Of a DNA stretch of 64,000 bases, positions 45,122 to 52,852 are shown piece by piece (the stretch's first letter is position 1; each line of letters starts with the position of its first letter). Made by a program: the position numbers and the translations under genes. The notes below the pieces were generated by a model, which searched no databases, was not told the DNA's origin, and saw only the letters and a list, made by a program, of their open reading frames with translations. The stretch spans positions 1-64,000 of the forward strand of contig NZ_VISR01000004.1 of the NCBI RefSeq assembly GCF_007827595.1, written 5' to 3'. The DNA comes from Streptomyces sp. BK340 (GTDB lineage: Bacteria > Actinomycetota > Actinomycetes > Streptomycetales > Streptomycetaceae).

Positions 45122-45470
45122 GTGACGGACGACGGCATAGCCGACACGCTGGCGGCCATGGGCCCCCGGCTGCGGACCGCGCGCGAGCGGCACGGCGCCA
45201 CATTCACCGGCGTCAGCCGCGCGACCCGCATCTCGCTGAGCACGCTGTCGCGGATCGAGACCGGCAGGCGCAAGCCGACCCTGGAGGTGCTGCTGCAGCT
45301 CGCGAAGGCGTACGACGTCTCCCTGGACGAGCTGGCCGGCACCGCACCCGCCGCGGCGGCCGGACCGCGCACCCCGGCGCCGCAGCGTTCCGGCAACGAC
45401 AAGACCGTGCTACCGCTGACCCGGTACGTCGGGGGCCTGCACGCCCACAAGCACGTGGTGCTTTCTCACC
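45122..45470 (+). pseudogene. XRE-cupin regulator, truncated at its cupin domain
   Basis: From the GTG at 45122 residues about 10-70 are an XRE helix-turn-helix (LRTARERHGATFTGVSRATR, LSTLSRIETGRRKPTLEVLL). After a Pro/Ala linker the cupin start TRYVGGLHAHKHVVL is recognisable and then family similarity stops near 45470. The reading frame continues through the tRNA-Pro fragment to 45679, encoding unrelated sequence. A normal member is about 190 residues with a complete cupin. The truncation coincides with the presumed end of the integrated element. The HTH could still bind DNA if a fusion protein is made. Confidence 0.75.
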
Positions 45471-45560
45471 CTTGCGTGCACCAACGCAGACCGACACACC
45501 CCGACACCCTGACCTGTGCATTTGCCACGAGCCGCACCTCGCCGATCTTCCAGGGCCTAA

Positions 45561-45603
45561 TTCGGGACGAAGAGGTCGTGGGTTCAAATCCCGCCACCCC
45601 GAC
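45561..45603 (+). other. 3' half of tRNA-Pro (CGG): probable attR
   Basis: The sequence starts in the anticodon loop (TTCGGGA, anticodon CGG), continues with anticodon-stem CGAAG, variable AGGTC, T-arm GTGGG-TTCAAAT-CCCGC and acceptor strand CACCCCG with discriminator A. This is the 3' half of an actinomycete tRNA-Pro. No 5' half precedes it. Integrative elements (pSAM2 is a known case for tRNA-Pro) duplicate such 3' halves when they insert, leaving a partial copy at one end. The terminator right after it is what normally follows the tRNA gene, so the element would lie to the left. Confidence 0.7.
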
Positions 45604-45616
45604 AGTGCAGTACCAG

Positions 45617-45656
45617 GCCAGAGGCCGGGGAGCAGGTTTACTCTCCGGCCTCTGGC
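45617..45656 (+). terminator. Strong hairpin after the tRNA-Pro fragment
   Basis: GCCAGAGGCCGGGGAG at 45617-45632 pairs with CTCTCCGGCCTCTGGC at 45641-45656, a 16-bp stem with one G-T pair and an 8-base loop. The position 14 bases after the tRNA 3' end fits the native terminator of the tRNA gene. Confidence 0.75.
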
Positions 45657-45959
45657 TGTATGCGTGTGTCACTACGTGACCATCGATTCTTGAGTACCTA
45701 TTCCCGGTGGACCTCCCCAAGCCGTCGCGCGCTTGAGAGAGCGCGGCTCGACAGCTCTCCCAGAGGAGACCTCAGCGTCTCTTTGCTCCGCAGCACCCCG
45801 GGCTGGCGCCTCACGCCCCTCGGACGTTCGCAGTTCTACGGGCAGGGTGGCTCTTGCCTTCGACATCGGGGGCGCGCTTCGACCTGCGGACCGTGATGTA
45901 AGGGATTGTGGGGGCTGAGTGATCAACGCTGCGGCCTGTGACTCAGCAGTCCATGGTTG

Positions 45960-46520
45960 TCAGGGCTGGTTGTAGTTCAGGCTGTGTTGGCGCTGCTCGT
46001 TGTGAGCAACGGCAACATTGTTGTTGTTGTGGATGCGGATGCGGATGCGGTTGTGGTTTGCGGACTCGCTGTTGTTGCCAGGCTCATCGCCGTGGCTACG
46101 TTGGCGCTGCTCGTTGTGAGCAACGGCAACATTGTTGTTGTTGTTCCGGATGCGGATGCGGATGCGGTTGTGGTTTGCGGACTCGCTGTTGTTGCCGAAC
46201 TCGTCGTTGTTGCGGATGTGGCTGCCCCAGTTGCTGAAATGGTGGCTGCCCGAGTGGCTGTAGGAGCCGTTGCCTTCGTTGCTGCCCGAGGTGTTGCCCT
46301 GGTCGCTGCCGGAACTGTCGCCCGGCTGCTCCATGCTCGGCGGGCACGGGGGTTGGTCGCAGGTAGGCAGCAGGGAGGCGACCGAAGGCACGGACACCGG
46401 TGGTGTGGACGACGGATGGTCAGCCGCGCTTGATGCGCCGGTGCCGGCTGATAGGGCGAGGATGGGCGCCGCACACGCGGCAGCGATCATCGGCCCCTTT
46501 CTGGCTCTCTTCGCAAGCAT
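45960..46520 (-). CDS. Secreted Asn-rich protein with an internal duplication
   Basis: A 186-residue protein from the ATG at 46520 (AGGGGG upstream; the frame is open to 46733 but is shadow-like). A signal peptide (MLAKRARKGPMIAAACAAPI ... ASSAAD) is followed by a Pro/Cys stretch with CDQPPCPP, a Ser/Gly/Asn linker (GSDQGNTSGSNEGNGSYSHS), and two near-identical copies of about 38 residues: GNNSESANHNRIRIRIRNNN then NVAVAHNEQRQ. The alternating RIRIRI and VAVAH strands suggest beta-strand or amyloid-like stacking. No family is recognised. It is exported and possibly surface-associated. Confidence 0.7.
   Translation of the reverse strand: MLAKRARKGPMIAAACAAPILALSAGTGASSAADHPSSTPPVSVPSVASLLPTCDQPPCPPSMEQPGDSSGSDQGNTSGSNEGNGSYSHSGSHHFSNWGSHIRNNDEFGNNSESANHNRIRIRIRNNNNNVAVAHNEQRQRSHGDEPGNNSESANHNRIRIRIHNNNNVAVAHNEQRQHSLNYNQP
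45987..46198 (+). repeat. 114-bp tandem duplication within the Asn-rich gene
   Basis: Copies begin at 45987 (TTGGCGCTGCTCG) and 46101 with the same sequence, then share GTGAGCAACGGCAACATTG, runs of GTT and GGATGC, and GGTTTGCGGACTCGCTG. They differ by a few bases including one or two repeat-unit changes. Recent duplication, with slippage-prone trinucleotide and hexanucleotide runs. Confidence 0.8.
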
Positions 46521-47121
46521 GCCGACACCCCCTAAGGGGTTTGGTAAAAAAAAATCTCTTCCGATCGAGTGTCCGCCCTGGCGCCCTGCGCTGATGGGGC
46601 CGGACGGCCTACGGTGTGTCGGCCAGTTGGGCACGATGTCCGCCCTCGCTCTGCACAGCCTGCGGGACTCGCGAGCGCGAGGCGCTCTGTCGTGCCGCTG
46701 ATCAGTGTCAGGACTAATTATAAGAGGGACCACACAGGCTGCACTGGCTCAGAGTCCGGAAGGAAAGCGTCCCTCCGGGCCGCCTCGGGGCCGTGGAAGA
46801 GCGCTCAACGATGCCCAACATTGACAACCGACGACAGCTCAATGGCAGATCAGGGGCTTGATCGTATAGAAGCCGCAGATCAGAGGGACGCCCCCCAACT
46901 CCCTCGGCGACTGACCGAATAGTGCCTTGAGGCCGCGACCATGGGCTCGCCGCCGAGGCGGGCACCAGCGCTACGGAGATCGGCAGGGCCGGCATCCCTG
47001 GATCGGCGCCGTGCAGCAGCGAGACAGTGGCTCCCGCAGTTGAACGGCCCCTGACCAGCTGAATCGGTCGGGGTCCGTTCTCGTGTGCGCTGTCCGTCGA
47101 CCGGCTCGGGCCGATCGTTGA
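46521..47121. other. Region without a supported gene
   Basis: Contains an AT-rich run of nine A and ACCCCCTAAGGGG near 46526-46555, part of the leader of the Asn-rich gene, and an AT-rich stretch near 46712-46730 (GACTAATTATAAGAGG) that may be a promoter. Open frames in both directions have shadow-like composition. Confidence 0.4.
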
Positions 47122-47403
47122 TCAGGCGGCGTGGGTGGCCGGGTCAGCAGCCGGTGGCCGGGTTGGTGCAGGTGATGCGGCCGGTCCGCTGTCGTTGGTG
47201 TTGTTACCGCTGCCGCCGTCCAGGGTGTCGTTGCCGTTGTTTCCCTGGAGGGTGTCGTTGCCGGCGCCACCGCTGAGCGTGTCGTTGCCCGCGCCACCGC
47301 AGATGAGGTCGTTGCCGCCGACGCCGTCGGGGAGCCGGGAGCCGGACCACCGGGGGACGGGAACGGCCCCAGGAAGACGCTTTCGAGAGTTGAACGCGTT
47401 CAA
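47122..47403 (-). pseudogene. RTX-type glycine/aspartate repeat remnant
   Basis: The minus strand encodes [40 protein letters not shown] and a Pro/Ala tail before a TGA. GGxGxDxLx nonapeptides bind calcium in secreted RTX proteins. Only about four repeats remain and no export signal is seen, so it is probably the end of a truncated secreted protein; an ATG at 47403 could in principle express it. Confidence 0.5.
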
Positions 47404-47446
47404 AAAGAAGGGCTACGCTGAGGTCGAGCGAAGCCGAGGGGGTTCG

Positions 47447-47800
47447 ATGAAGGTAGTGCTGCCCGGGGGAACCGGACAGGTGGGCACGATTCTCGACCGC
47501 GCGCTGACGGCGGCCGGCCACGAGGTCACGGTACTGACCCGACGTCCCGTGCGGGCGCACCACATCGGATGGGACGGAGCCACGCTCGGCCGCTGGGCAG
47601 CGGCGATCGACGGCTGCGACGTCGTGATCAACCTGGCCGGGCGCAGCGTCTCCTGCCGTTACACCGCCGAGAACCTGCAAGCCATGATGGACTCCCGAGT
47701 GGAGTCGTCGCGGGTGGTCGGCGAGGCGATCGCCACCGCCACGCGGCCACCGCGCGTCTGGCTGCAGATGAGTACGGCGACGCTCGGTGGTGACTTATGA
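47447..47800 (+). pseudogene. Truncated TIGR01777-type epimerase
   Basis: The 117-residue ORF from ATG 47447 begins MKVVLPGGTGQVGTILDRAL, a Rossmann GGTGxxG motif, followed by VLTRRP, DVVINLAGRSVSCRYTAENL and SRVESSRVVGEAI, the pattern of epimerase-like proteins (DUF1731 family) of about 300 residues. It stops after PRVWLQMSTATLGGDL, where the family continues YAHRxD. The C-terminal two thirds are replaced by unrelated sequence, so it is presumably non-functional. Confidence 0.75.
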
Positions 47801-48146
47801 GGCGCTGTGCGAGCGGCCCGGGCACGGGGTGCGCGCGCTGGTCACGCTGGGTTCTCCGCTCGGTATCCCCAATTTGATCATGGGAGAAGTCTCGCCATGG
47901 CCGATCCCCGGTCCCGAGACTCCGCCAGGCGCTGCGCTCGGCTGAGCGGTCGAGATCACGCAGGCGAAGCTTCGGGTTCCAGGGACCCGCGACGGCAACG
48001 GCGACTCGGCGGCGGTCGTCCCTTCCTATGGCGCGCTCGCCGAGGGCCGTTCTTCACTCGGCCGCCGCCTGTGGGGCACAGCTCGCGCCCACACTTCCCC
48101 CCGCTTCTGGGCCGCCTTCACCTGCACCGGTGCCGCATCCCCGTAA
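47787..48146 (+). pseudogene. Remnants of an alpha/beta hydrolase and a CHAT-like C-terminus
   Basis: In one frame the plus strand reads VVTYEALCERPGHGVRALVT then LGSPLGIPNLI, the strand after the nucleophile elbow of lipase-like hydrolases. An in-frame TGA at 47943 is followed by SSLGRRLWGTARAHTSPRFW and AAFTCTGA to a TAA at 48144; HTSPRFWAAFxxxG resembles the end of CHAT/caspase proteins. Both pieces are short, so the names are tentative. Confidence 0.35.
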
Positions 48147-48483
48147 CGCGAAGGGGTGCTGGTGACAGTGGTCTCACGGTGGCCCGCCAGGCCTCGGCGC
48201 GCAGACGCGCACCCGAACGGCGCGCCAGCCGGTGGCTTGTGCGTAGCGGACGTCGCGGGGATCGCGGTGCTGCGTGCTTCCCCCTTCCTCGAGGAGGAAG
48301 TACGGGCGAACGTTCCCGGTGGCGTACGACTTCGTCGCGCACCATCGTGTACGGATCTCTGTGCTCAGCTGTCCGTTCGAATGTGGTCGGGCTCTGCGGC
48401 GGAGGCAGGCAGGCAGACAGGCAGGCGGCGAGACGTCGGCCGTTGCCGAGCTTTCTCTTCAGCGCGAGATTCTCGTGGTAGAG

Positions 48484-48693
48484 GTTCGCGGTCGCCCGAA
48501 CTTGCCCTGCAATTGGGTGACTTCGGCAGCGACGCTCGCGACACCGGACCGCCCGCGCATCGCCGTCGTCCTCACCGACGGACTCACCCCCTGGCCCGAC
48601 GAGAACCCGCCCTGCCGCATCATCGCGGCCCTGAACGGCTCCGCCGCACCACAGCCGCCGAGCCGGGTGGAGACGGTACGCATTCCCACCTGA
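48484..48693 (+). pseudogene. C-terminal remnant of a VWA-like (DUF2201) protein
   Basis: The frame reads TPDRPRIAVVLTDGLTPWPD, ENPPCRIIAALNGSA and PSRVETVRIPT before a TGA. RxAVVLTDGxTPWP followed by a strand and ...VRI is the end of VWA-like metallopeptidase-associated proteins that pair with MoxR-type ATPases. The upstream part is lost; 48147-48483 has no supported gene. Confidence 0.5.
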
Positions 48694-48946
48694 CGCACTA
48701 CCGGAAGGACCGCGTGCGCTGAGCGCGAGGTCACCGTTCACCGGGCCTGGTAGATGGTCGGCGCGGTTCCGTCGCCGTGCCGGACGCCCGTACCGGGTCA
48801 CCTCCCCGCGTCCCTGCATCAGCAGCAGTTCGCGCCGACGCAGGTCTTCGTCGAATTGGGTTTCCCCCTGCTAGCGGGTCCACCGACCCGCGACGTGGTC
48901 GTAATCCGACAGAATCGGGCAGGAGTTGATGATTCACGAGCAAAAA

Positions 48947-48971
48947 GGTACACAGACCGCAAAGGTGTACC
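48947..48971. promoter_or_regulatory. Inverted repeat upstream of the sigma factor
   Basis: GGTACAC at 48947-48953 and GTGTACC at 48965-48971 are exact reverse complements with an 11-base spacer, about 77 bases before the sigma-factor ATG. An AT-rich CAAAAA precedes the left arm. It fits an operator in the promoter of the sigma factor. Confidence 0.45.
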
Positions 48972-49047
48972 CACCCTCCCTATGCTGGCAACCCAATCGG
49001 CCCGGATGGGCCGGATATGTGTCGCGCCAGGGGGGTTGCCGACGCAC

Positions 49048-49839
49048 ATGGACGCACAGCTGTTCCCGGAAGGGGTGGGCCGGGAGGGTTGCGCCGGCCC
49101 GGGTCCACGCAAGTGTTCCGCCGAACATGACAGGTTTGCAGAAAAATGGATCGCCGCTCGACCACATGTTGTCGCTTATGCCAGGTTCGCGATGCGCAAT
49201 GCCGCCGACGCCGAGGACCTCGGCCAGGCCGTGGCCATCCGGGCGTGGCGCGGTTATGTCACCTTTCGGGGTGAGTCGACCTTTCTGACCTGGGTCATGG
49301 CCATCGCCACCCGCGAGGCGGCGCGACTGGCCGCGCATCGACTCAGACGGGACGAACGCGAAGTGCCGCTCGACCGGCACGGCGAGACGGTCACGGACGC
49401 CGACCCGCCGCATGCGGACCCGCCGAGCACCGACTGGCTGCCCGCATTGGCCGAACAGGCTCGCACACGGGGTGACCTCAACCCCACCGAGTACGCCGTC
49501 GTCCGGGCCCGGCTCGCGTTACCCGGCCGTACCTGGGACGAGATCGGCACGACGTTGGACCTGCCCGGCTCGCGCTGCGCCGTCGCCCACTGCCGGGCCG
49601 TCGTGAAGCTCAGAGTCGCGCTCTTCCTGCACCACCCCGAACTCCTCGGCGGCGAGGACGCGCTGAGGCACGCCATGGAGCAGGCCGCACGCGTCCCGCA
49701 CGACCCGCTCACGGAGGCCGAGGCCGATGTCTTCGGGCGTGCCGTCCTCGAGCGGCGCTCCGACCACCGCCGCCGCAACTGGCCCACGCTGCTGCGCTCC
49801 GCCTGCACCAAGGTCGTCGGACACCTGGACATGCCGTGA
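49048..49839 (+). CDS. ECF-type RNA polymerase sigma factor
   Basis: A 263-residue protein from ATG 49048 (AGGGGG upstream; alternative in-frame starts at 48981 and earlier). Residues about 25-95 are region 2: FAEKWIAARPHVVAYARFAM, RNAADAEDLGQAVAIRAWRG, TFRGESTFLTWVMAIATREA. Region 4 (about 145-200) is EYAVVRARLALPGRTWDEIG followed by LPGSRCAVAHCRAVVKLRVA, the helix-turn-helix that reads -35 elements. The C-terminus extends about 55 residues beyond region 4. It lies 106 bases before the C39-peptidase/GTPase operon on the same strand, so it probably drives or is part of that operon. No anti-sigma gene is adjacent. Confidence 0.85.
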   Translation: MDAQLFPEGVGREGCAGPGPRKCSAEHDRFAEKWIAARPHVVAYARFAMRNAADAEDLGQAVAIRAWRGYVTFRGESTFLTWVMAIATREAARLAAHRLRRDEREVPLDRHGETVTDADPPHADPPSTDWLPALAEQARTRGDLNPTEYAVVRARLALPGRTWDEIGTTLDLPGSRCAVAHCRAVVKLRVALFLHHPELLGGEDALRHAMEQAARVPHDPLTEAEADVFGRAVLERRSDHRRRNWPTLLRSACTKVVGHLDMP

Positions 49840-49945
49840 GGCACCGCCTCGCACCGCGAAGTCGGTAATGCCGCCGCGCCCACAGGGGTCTGCAACCGGT
49901 GAAACACCACATTCGATCGGCCAGCATCCACGGAGGAGGGGACGA

Positions 49946-50662
49946 GTGGACCACGCGTCACCATTAGAGCCGCTCCACGAGCTACCGGCGGACGTCGTCA
50001 CCCAACCTGCCGACGCGGGCATCGACGTCCCGTACGCACTCGGTACCCTGCCCGACGGCCGGGAGACCCTGATCATCGGCGATGTCGACACCTACGCCGA
50101 CTTCACCCACCGTCAGGGCGACAACCCCTACGGTTTCCAGGGCACCTGTGGGCTGTGCTCTTGCGAGGGAGTGCTGAGGCAGTTCGGTGTCGACGTCACC
50201 GAGGGCGATGTCGTCGCCCACGCCGTCTCCCACGGTCTGTGCGAGACCGGGGGCGACGACGCCACGGCACGCGGCGGCACCACACTGCCCGACCAGGCCC
50301 GCATTCTGTCCGACTACGGCGTGCCCGCCCACGTGGAGAGTGCCGACTCCCTGGAGGATCTGGCCGCCAACCTGGAGCAGGGCCACGGAGTGATCATCGC
50401 CGCCAACGCCGGTGTGCTCTGGGACGACGCGACCTACTGGGACGGCGGCCAGGCCAACCATGCGGTCGTGCCCATCGGGGTGGCCCGTGACCCGGCGACC
50501 GGCGAGATCGAGGGATTCTTCGTCAACGACAGCGGCACGGGCGAGTCCGCGCGCTTCGTCGACGCCGCGACCATGGCCGACAGTTGGCTGGGGGCAGGAG
50601 GTAACTGCGTGGTCACCGACCAGGTCCATGCCGCCGCCCCAGGGGAGGGAACACCGCTGTGA
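49946..50662 (+). CDS. C39-like cysteine peptidase, first gene of the GTPase/HerA operon
   Basis: A 238-residue protein from GTG 49946, preceded by GGAGGAGGGG. It has a papain-like/C39 core: GFQGTCGLCSCEGVLRQFGV with the nucleophilic Cys, VVAHAVSHGLCETGG, the strand-turn NHAVVPIGVAR with the catalytic His, and EGFFVNDSGTG with the Asp/Asn. There is no TM region or ABC-transporter fusion, unlike bacteriocin-processing C39. Its TGA overlaps the GTG of the next gene. It may process a component of the operon or act as its proteolytic effector; neither is shown by sequence. Confidence 0.8.
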   Translation: MDHASPLEPLHELPADVVTQPADAGIDVPYALGTLPDGRETLIIGDVDTYADFTHRQGDNPYGFQGTCGLCSCEGVLRQFGVDVTEGDVVAHAVSHGLCETGGDDATARGGTTLPDQARILSDYGVPAHVESADSLEDLAANLEQGHGVIIAANAGVLWDDATYWDGGQANHAVVPIGVARDPATGEIEGFFVNDSGTGESARFVDAATMADSWLGAGGNCVVTDQVHAAAPGEGTPL

Positions 50663-51195
50663 ACACCGCTGACGCTCCGTCCGAACACACCCGTACTCCC
50701 TATGCGCAGGCCCGTAAGGGGGTCGTCGAGCATGCGTTGCGCGCGGCCGAGGTACCGCTGGAGCACTATGTCTCCACACCGCTGCCCACCCTGCGCTGGG
50801 AGACCCCGGCCTACGCGGTCTTCGCCGCCCCTGCTGTACGGGCCCCGAGGCAGCCGTTGTTGATCGACGCCCCCGACCGCTGGTGGGCGGTCGGCATCAC
50901 GCGGCCCCGGCTGCTCATGTACGCGCTGGTGTCCGCCGCCCCGTTCAGCGACGCCCCGCCGGGCGGTCCGGTGACCGTGTCCCCGAGCGGCCGGCCCCTT
51001 TCAGCGGTCCGCGAGGACCAACGGCTCTTCGACGCCCTGATGGACCGGGCGCTGCCCTCATTCCTCGCGGGCAGCCCCGGCGACCCGACGGTCCGTGGCG
51101 ATCTCGCCGCCACCCTCGCCCTGGTGCTGCCTCGCGAGTGCCGGAACTGGTCCCTCGCCATGACGCCCGACTTCTACGCATGGCTGGAGCAGTGA
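50659..51195 (+). CDS. Unknown protein of the GTPase/HerA operon
   Basis: A 178-residue soluble protein starting with GTG in a GTGA overlap with the peptidase gene and ending in a TGATG overlap with the next. It contains WETPAYAVFAAPAV, a Trp-rich turn PDRWWAVGITRPRLLMYALV and a C-terminal RECRNWSLAMTPDFYAWLEQ. I recognise no family. The tight coupling implies a structural or adaptor role in the same complex. Confidence 0.75.
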   Translation: MNTADAPSEHTRTPYAQARKGVVEHALRAAEVPLEHYVSTPLPTLRWETPAYAVFAAPAVRAPRQPLLIDAPDRWWAVGITRPRLLMYALVSAAPFSDAPPGGPVTVSPSGRPLSAVREDQRLFDALMDRALPSFLAGSPGDPTVRGDLAATLALVLPRECRNWSLAMTPDFYAWLEQ

Positions 51196-52772
51196 TGGCC
51201 GACTCCGCAAGCCCCGCAGCCGCCGAGCTGGACACGCTGCTCGCCTCCGTCGCCCAGGCTGCCGAACGTCACGGCTGGACGGCCGTCACCGAGGCCGCCG
51301 CCGCGCTGCCCCAACCGGATGACCGGACCGTACTGCTGTGCGCCTCCCCCAAGGCGGACGCCTCGGCGCTCGCCGAGTGGCTGCGCAGCTGCCTGGAGGG
51401 CCAGGAACCCCTCAGCGCTTCCCTGGAGGACCTGCACACCGATCCGGCGCCCGCGCTGCGCGCCAACCGCGTCGTCCTCGCCCTGGGCTGCGCGGAACTC
51501 CTCGGCCCCGAGGCGGCCGAAGCCGCCGCCGCACTCGCGGCACGCCCGCCGGACACGGTGGTCGTGGTGCTCACCGGGGCCGAGGCGCTGACCGGCGACG
51601 GCGACCTGGACCTGGTGGCCCGCCGTATCTGGCGCCTGTTGTACGCGGGGCCCGACGAGCAATGGGCCGGGGGCGACCTGATCGACCACCAATGCCTGCT
51701 GTGGGCCGCTGCCGAGGCACCCGAGCACCTGCGCGAACGTCTGGCACGCGACGCCGCCGCGCTGGAGACACGGATGGCCGTCAAGGTGGCGACCCCCGCC
51801 GGATTGCAGGTTTACCGGATCGCCCACCTGCTGGACCTCGCCTCGGACCTCATCGCCGAGCAGACGCCGGCGCGGCCCGTCGACCCGGCCCGCCGCCGTA
51901 CCGCCCAGGGCGCTGCCGCCCGCACCGCCCTGACCGACGGCCGCCGGGAACTGCTGCGGACCCTGGACGCCGAGTCGTCCGCCGCCGAGCGAGAGGTGGC
52001 CGCCGCGCTGCGGATGCTGGAGCAGGACCTGCAGCGCGATGTGAAGCGTTTCCTGGAGCGTCACCGCGAGGAGCTGTCCGAACCCGCCCGGGTGCGCAGC
52101 CTCGTCGGCAGCTGTGTGGACCAGGGCATCCAACGCTGGGCCGCCACCACCGGCCCCGGGCTCAGGGCCAGGGCCGCCCGCATCGATTTCGCGGTGTGCG
52201 AGCTCATCCACCGGCTGGACGAGGCGCTCAGGGGGTGCGGTGCGACGCCGGAGTGCCTGGGGGCGGTGCCCACGGTGTCCCTCGACGGTGCCCTGATGGC
52301 TTCCACCAATTCCTCCGCCGGCCCCGTCGCACCCGGGCGAAGTCCCGGCATGGCCGCCGAGGTGGTGGTGGGCGGGGTGCTCGGCGCCGCCGCCGGAGCG
52401 GTGCTCACCAGTGGACTCGGCACCGTGCTCGGCGCCGGGGTGGGAGCCGCCGCCGGAGGCATGCTGCGCCACGTGCAGGCCGAACAGCAGCTCGTCCGCG
52501 CGACCGCCTACGGGCAGGACGCCGTGCGCAAACGCGTCGCCGGCCTGACACAGCTCGTGCCCGGCGCGGTGCGCCGGGAGGTCGGGGCGCTGCGCAGGAC
52601 CGTGGAGCAGACCCTGGACCGGGCAGGCCGCGAGCTGGACGCCCTGTGCCCGCCGCAGGAGCGCGGGGAGGACATGCCGGAAGCCGGGCACACTGCCGGC
52701 CCGGGCGTCACCGTGGAGGCCACCGCCGAGCTGGACGCCCTGCGGCGCCGCCTCGCCGCCATACGGATCTGA
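51195..52772 (+). CDS. Glycine-zipper helical protein of the GTPase/HerA operon
   Basis: A 525-residue protein from ATG 51195 (GTG 51192 also possible). The N-terminal 180 residues alternate strand/helix (RTVLLCASPKADASALAEWL, DTVVVVLTGAEAL), a degenerate P-loop-like fold without a Walker A motif, perhaps an inactive GTPase. The middle is long helices (EREVAAALRMLEQDLQRDVK). About residues 385-425 are a glycine-zipper (VVVGGVLGAAAGAVLTSGLG, TVLGAGVGAAAGGML) of the type that inserts in membranes, followed by a helical C-terminus. This layout resembles bacterial dynamin-like proteins that have lost their nucleotide site. It probably partners the two GTPases downstream. Confidence 0.7.
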   Translation: MADSASPAAAELDTLLASVAQAAERHGWTAVTEAAAALPQPDDRTVLLCASPKADASALAEWLRSCLEGQEPLSASLEDLHTDPAPALRANRVVLALGCAELLGPEAAEAAAALAARPPDTVVVVLTGAEALTGDGDLDLVARRIWRLLYAGPDEQWAGGDLIDHQCLLWAAAEAPEHLRERLARDAAALETRMAVKVATPAGLQVYRIAHLLDLASDLIAEQTPARPVDPARRRTAQGAAARTALTDGRRELLRTLDAESSAAEREVAAALRMLEQDLQRDVKRFLERHREELSEPARVRSLVGSCVDQGIQRWAATTGPGLRARAARIDFAVCELIHRLDEALRGCGATPECLGAVPTVSLDGALMASTNSSAGPVAPGRSPGMAAEVVVGGVLGAAAGAVLTSGLGTVLGAGVGAAAGGMLRHVQAEQQLVRATAYGQDAVRKRVAGLTQLVPGAVRREVGALRRTVEQTLDRAGRELDALCPPQERGEDMPEAGHTAGPGVTVEATAELDALRRRLAAIRI

Positions 52773-52852
52773 GAACTTCCGCCCTGCGGGGCGGAGAACG
52801 CGCCACATCCCGGGCGAGCCGCTCAACGCCCGGAGAACAGGGAGGGGAGACC

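Noticed and set aside
45561..45603. Complete tRNA gene
   Set aside because: Only the 3' half is present; upstream sequence cannot form the D-arm or the 5' acceptor strand.
51338..52852. Long plus-strand frame continuous with GTPase 1, making an apparent 1,176-residue protein
   Set aside because: The first 505 codons lie in the wrong frame over the glycine-zipper gene and are Arg/Gly/Pro-rich; a good ribosome-binding site and the protein's start are at 52853.
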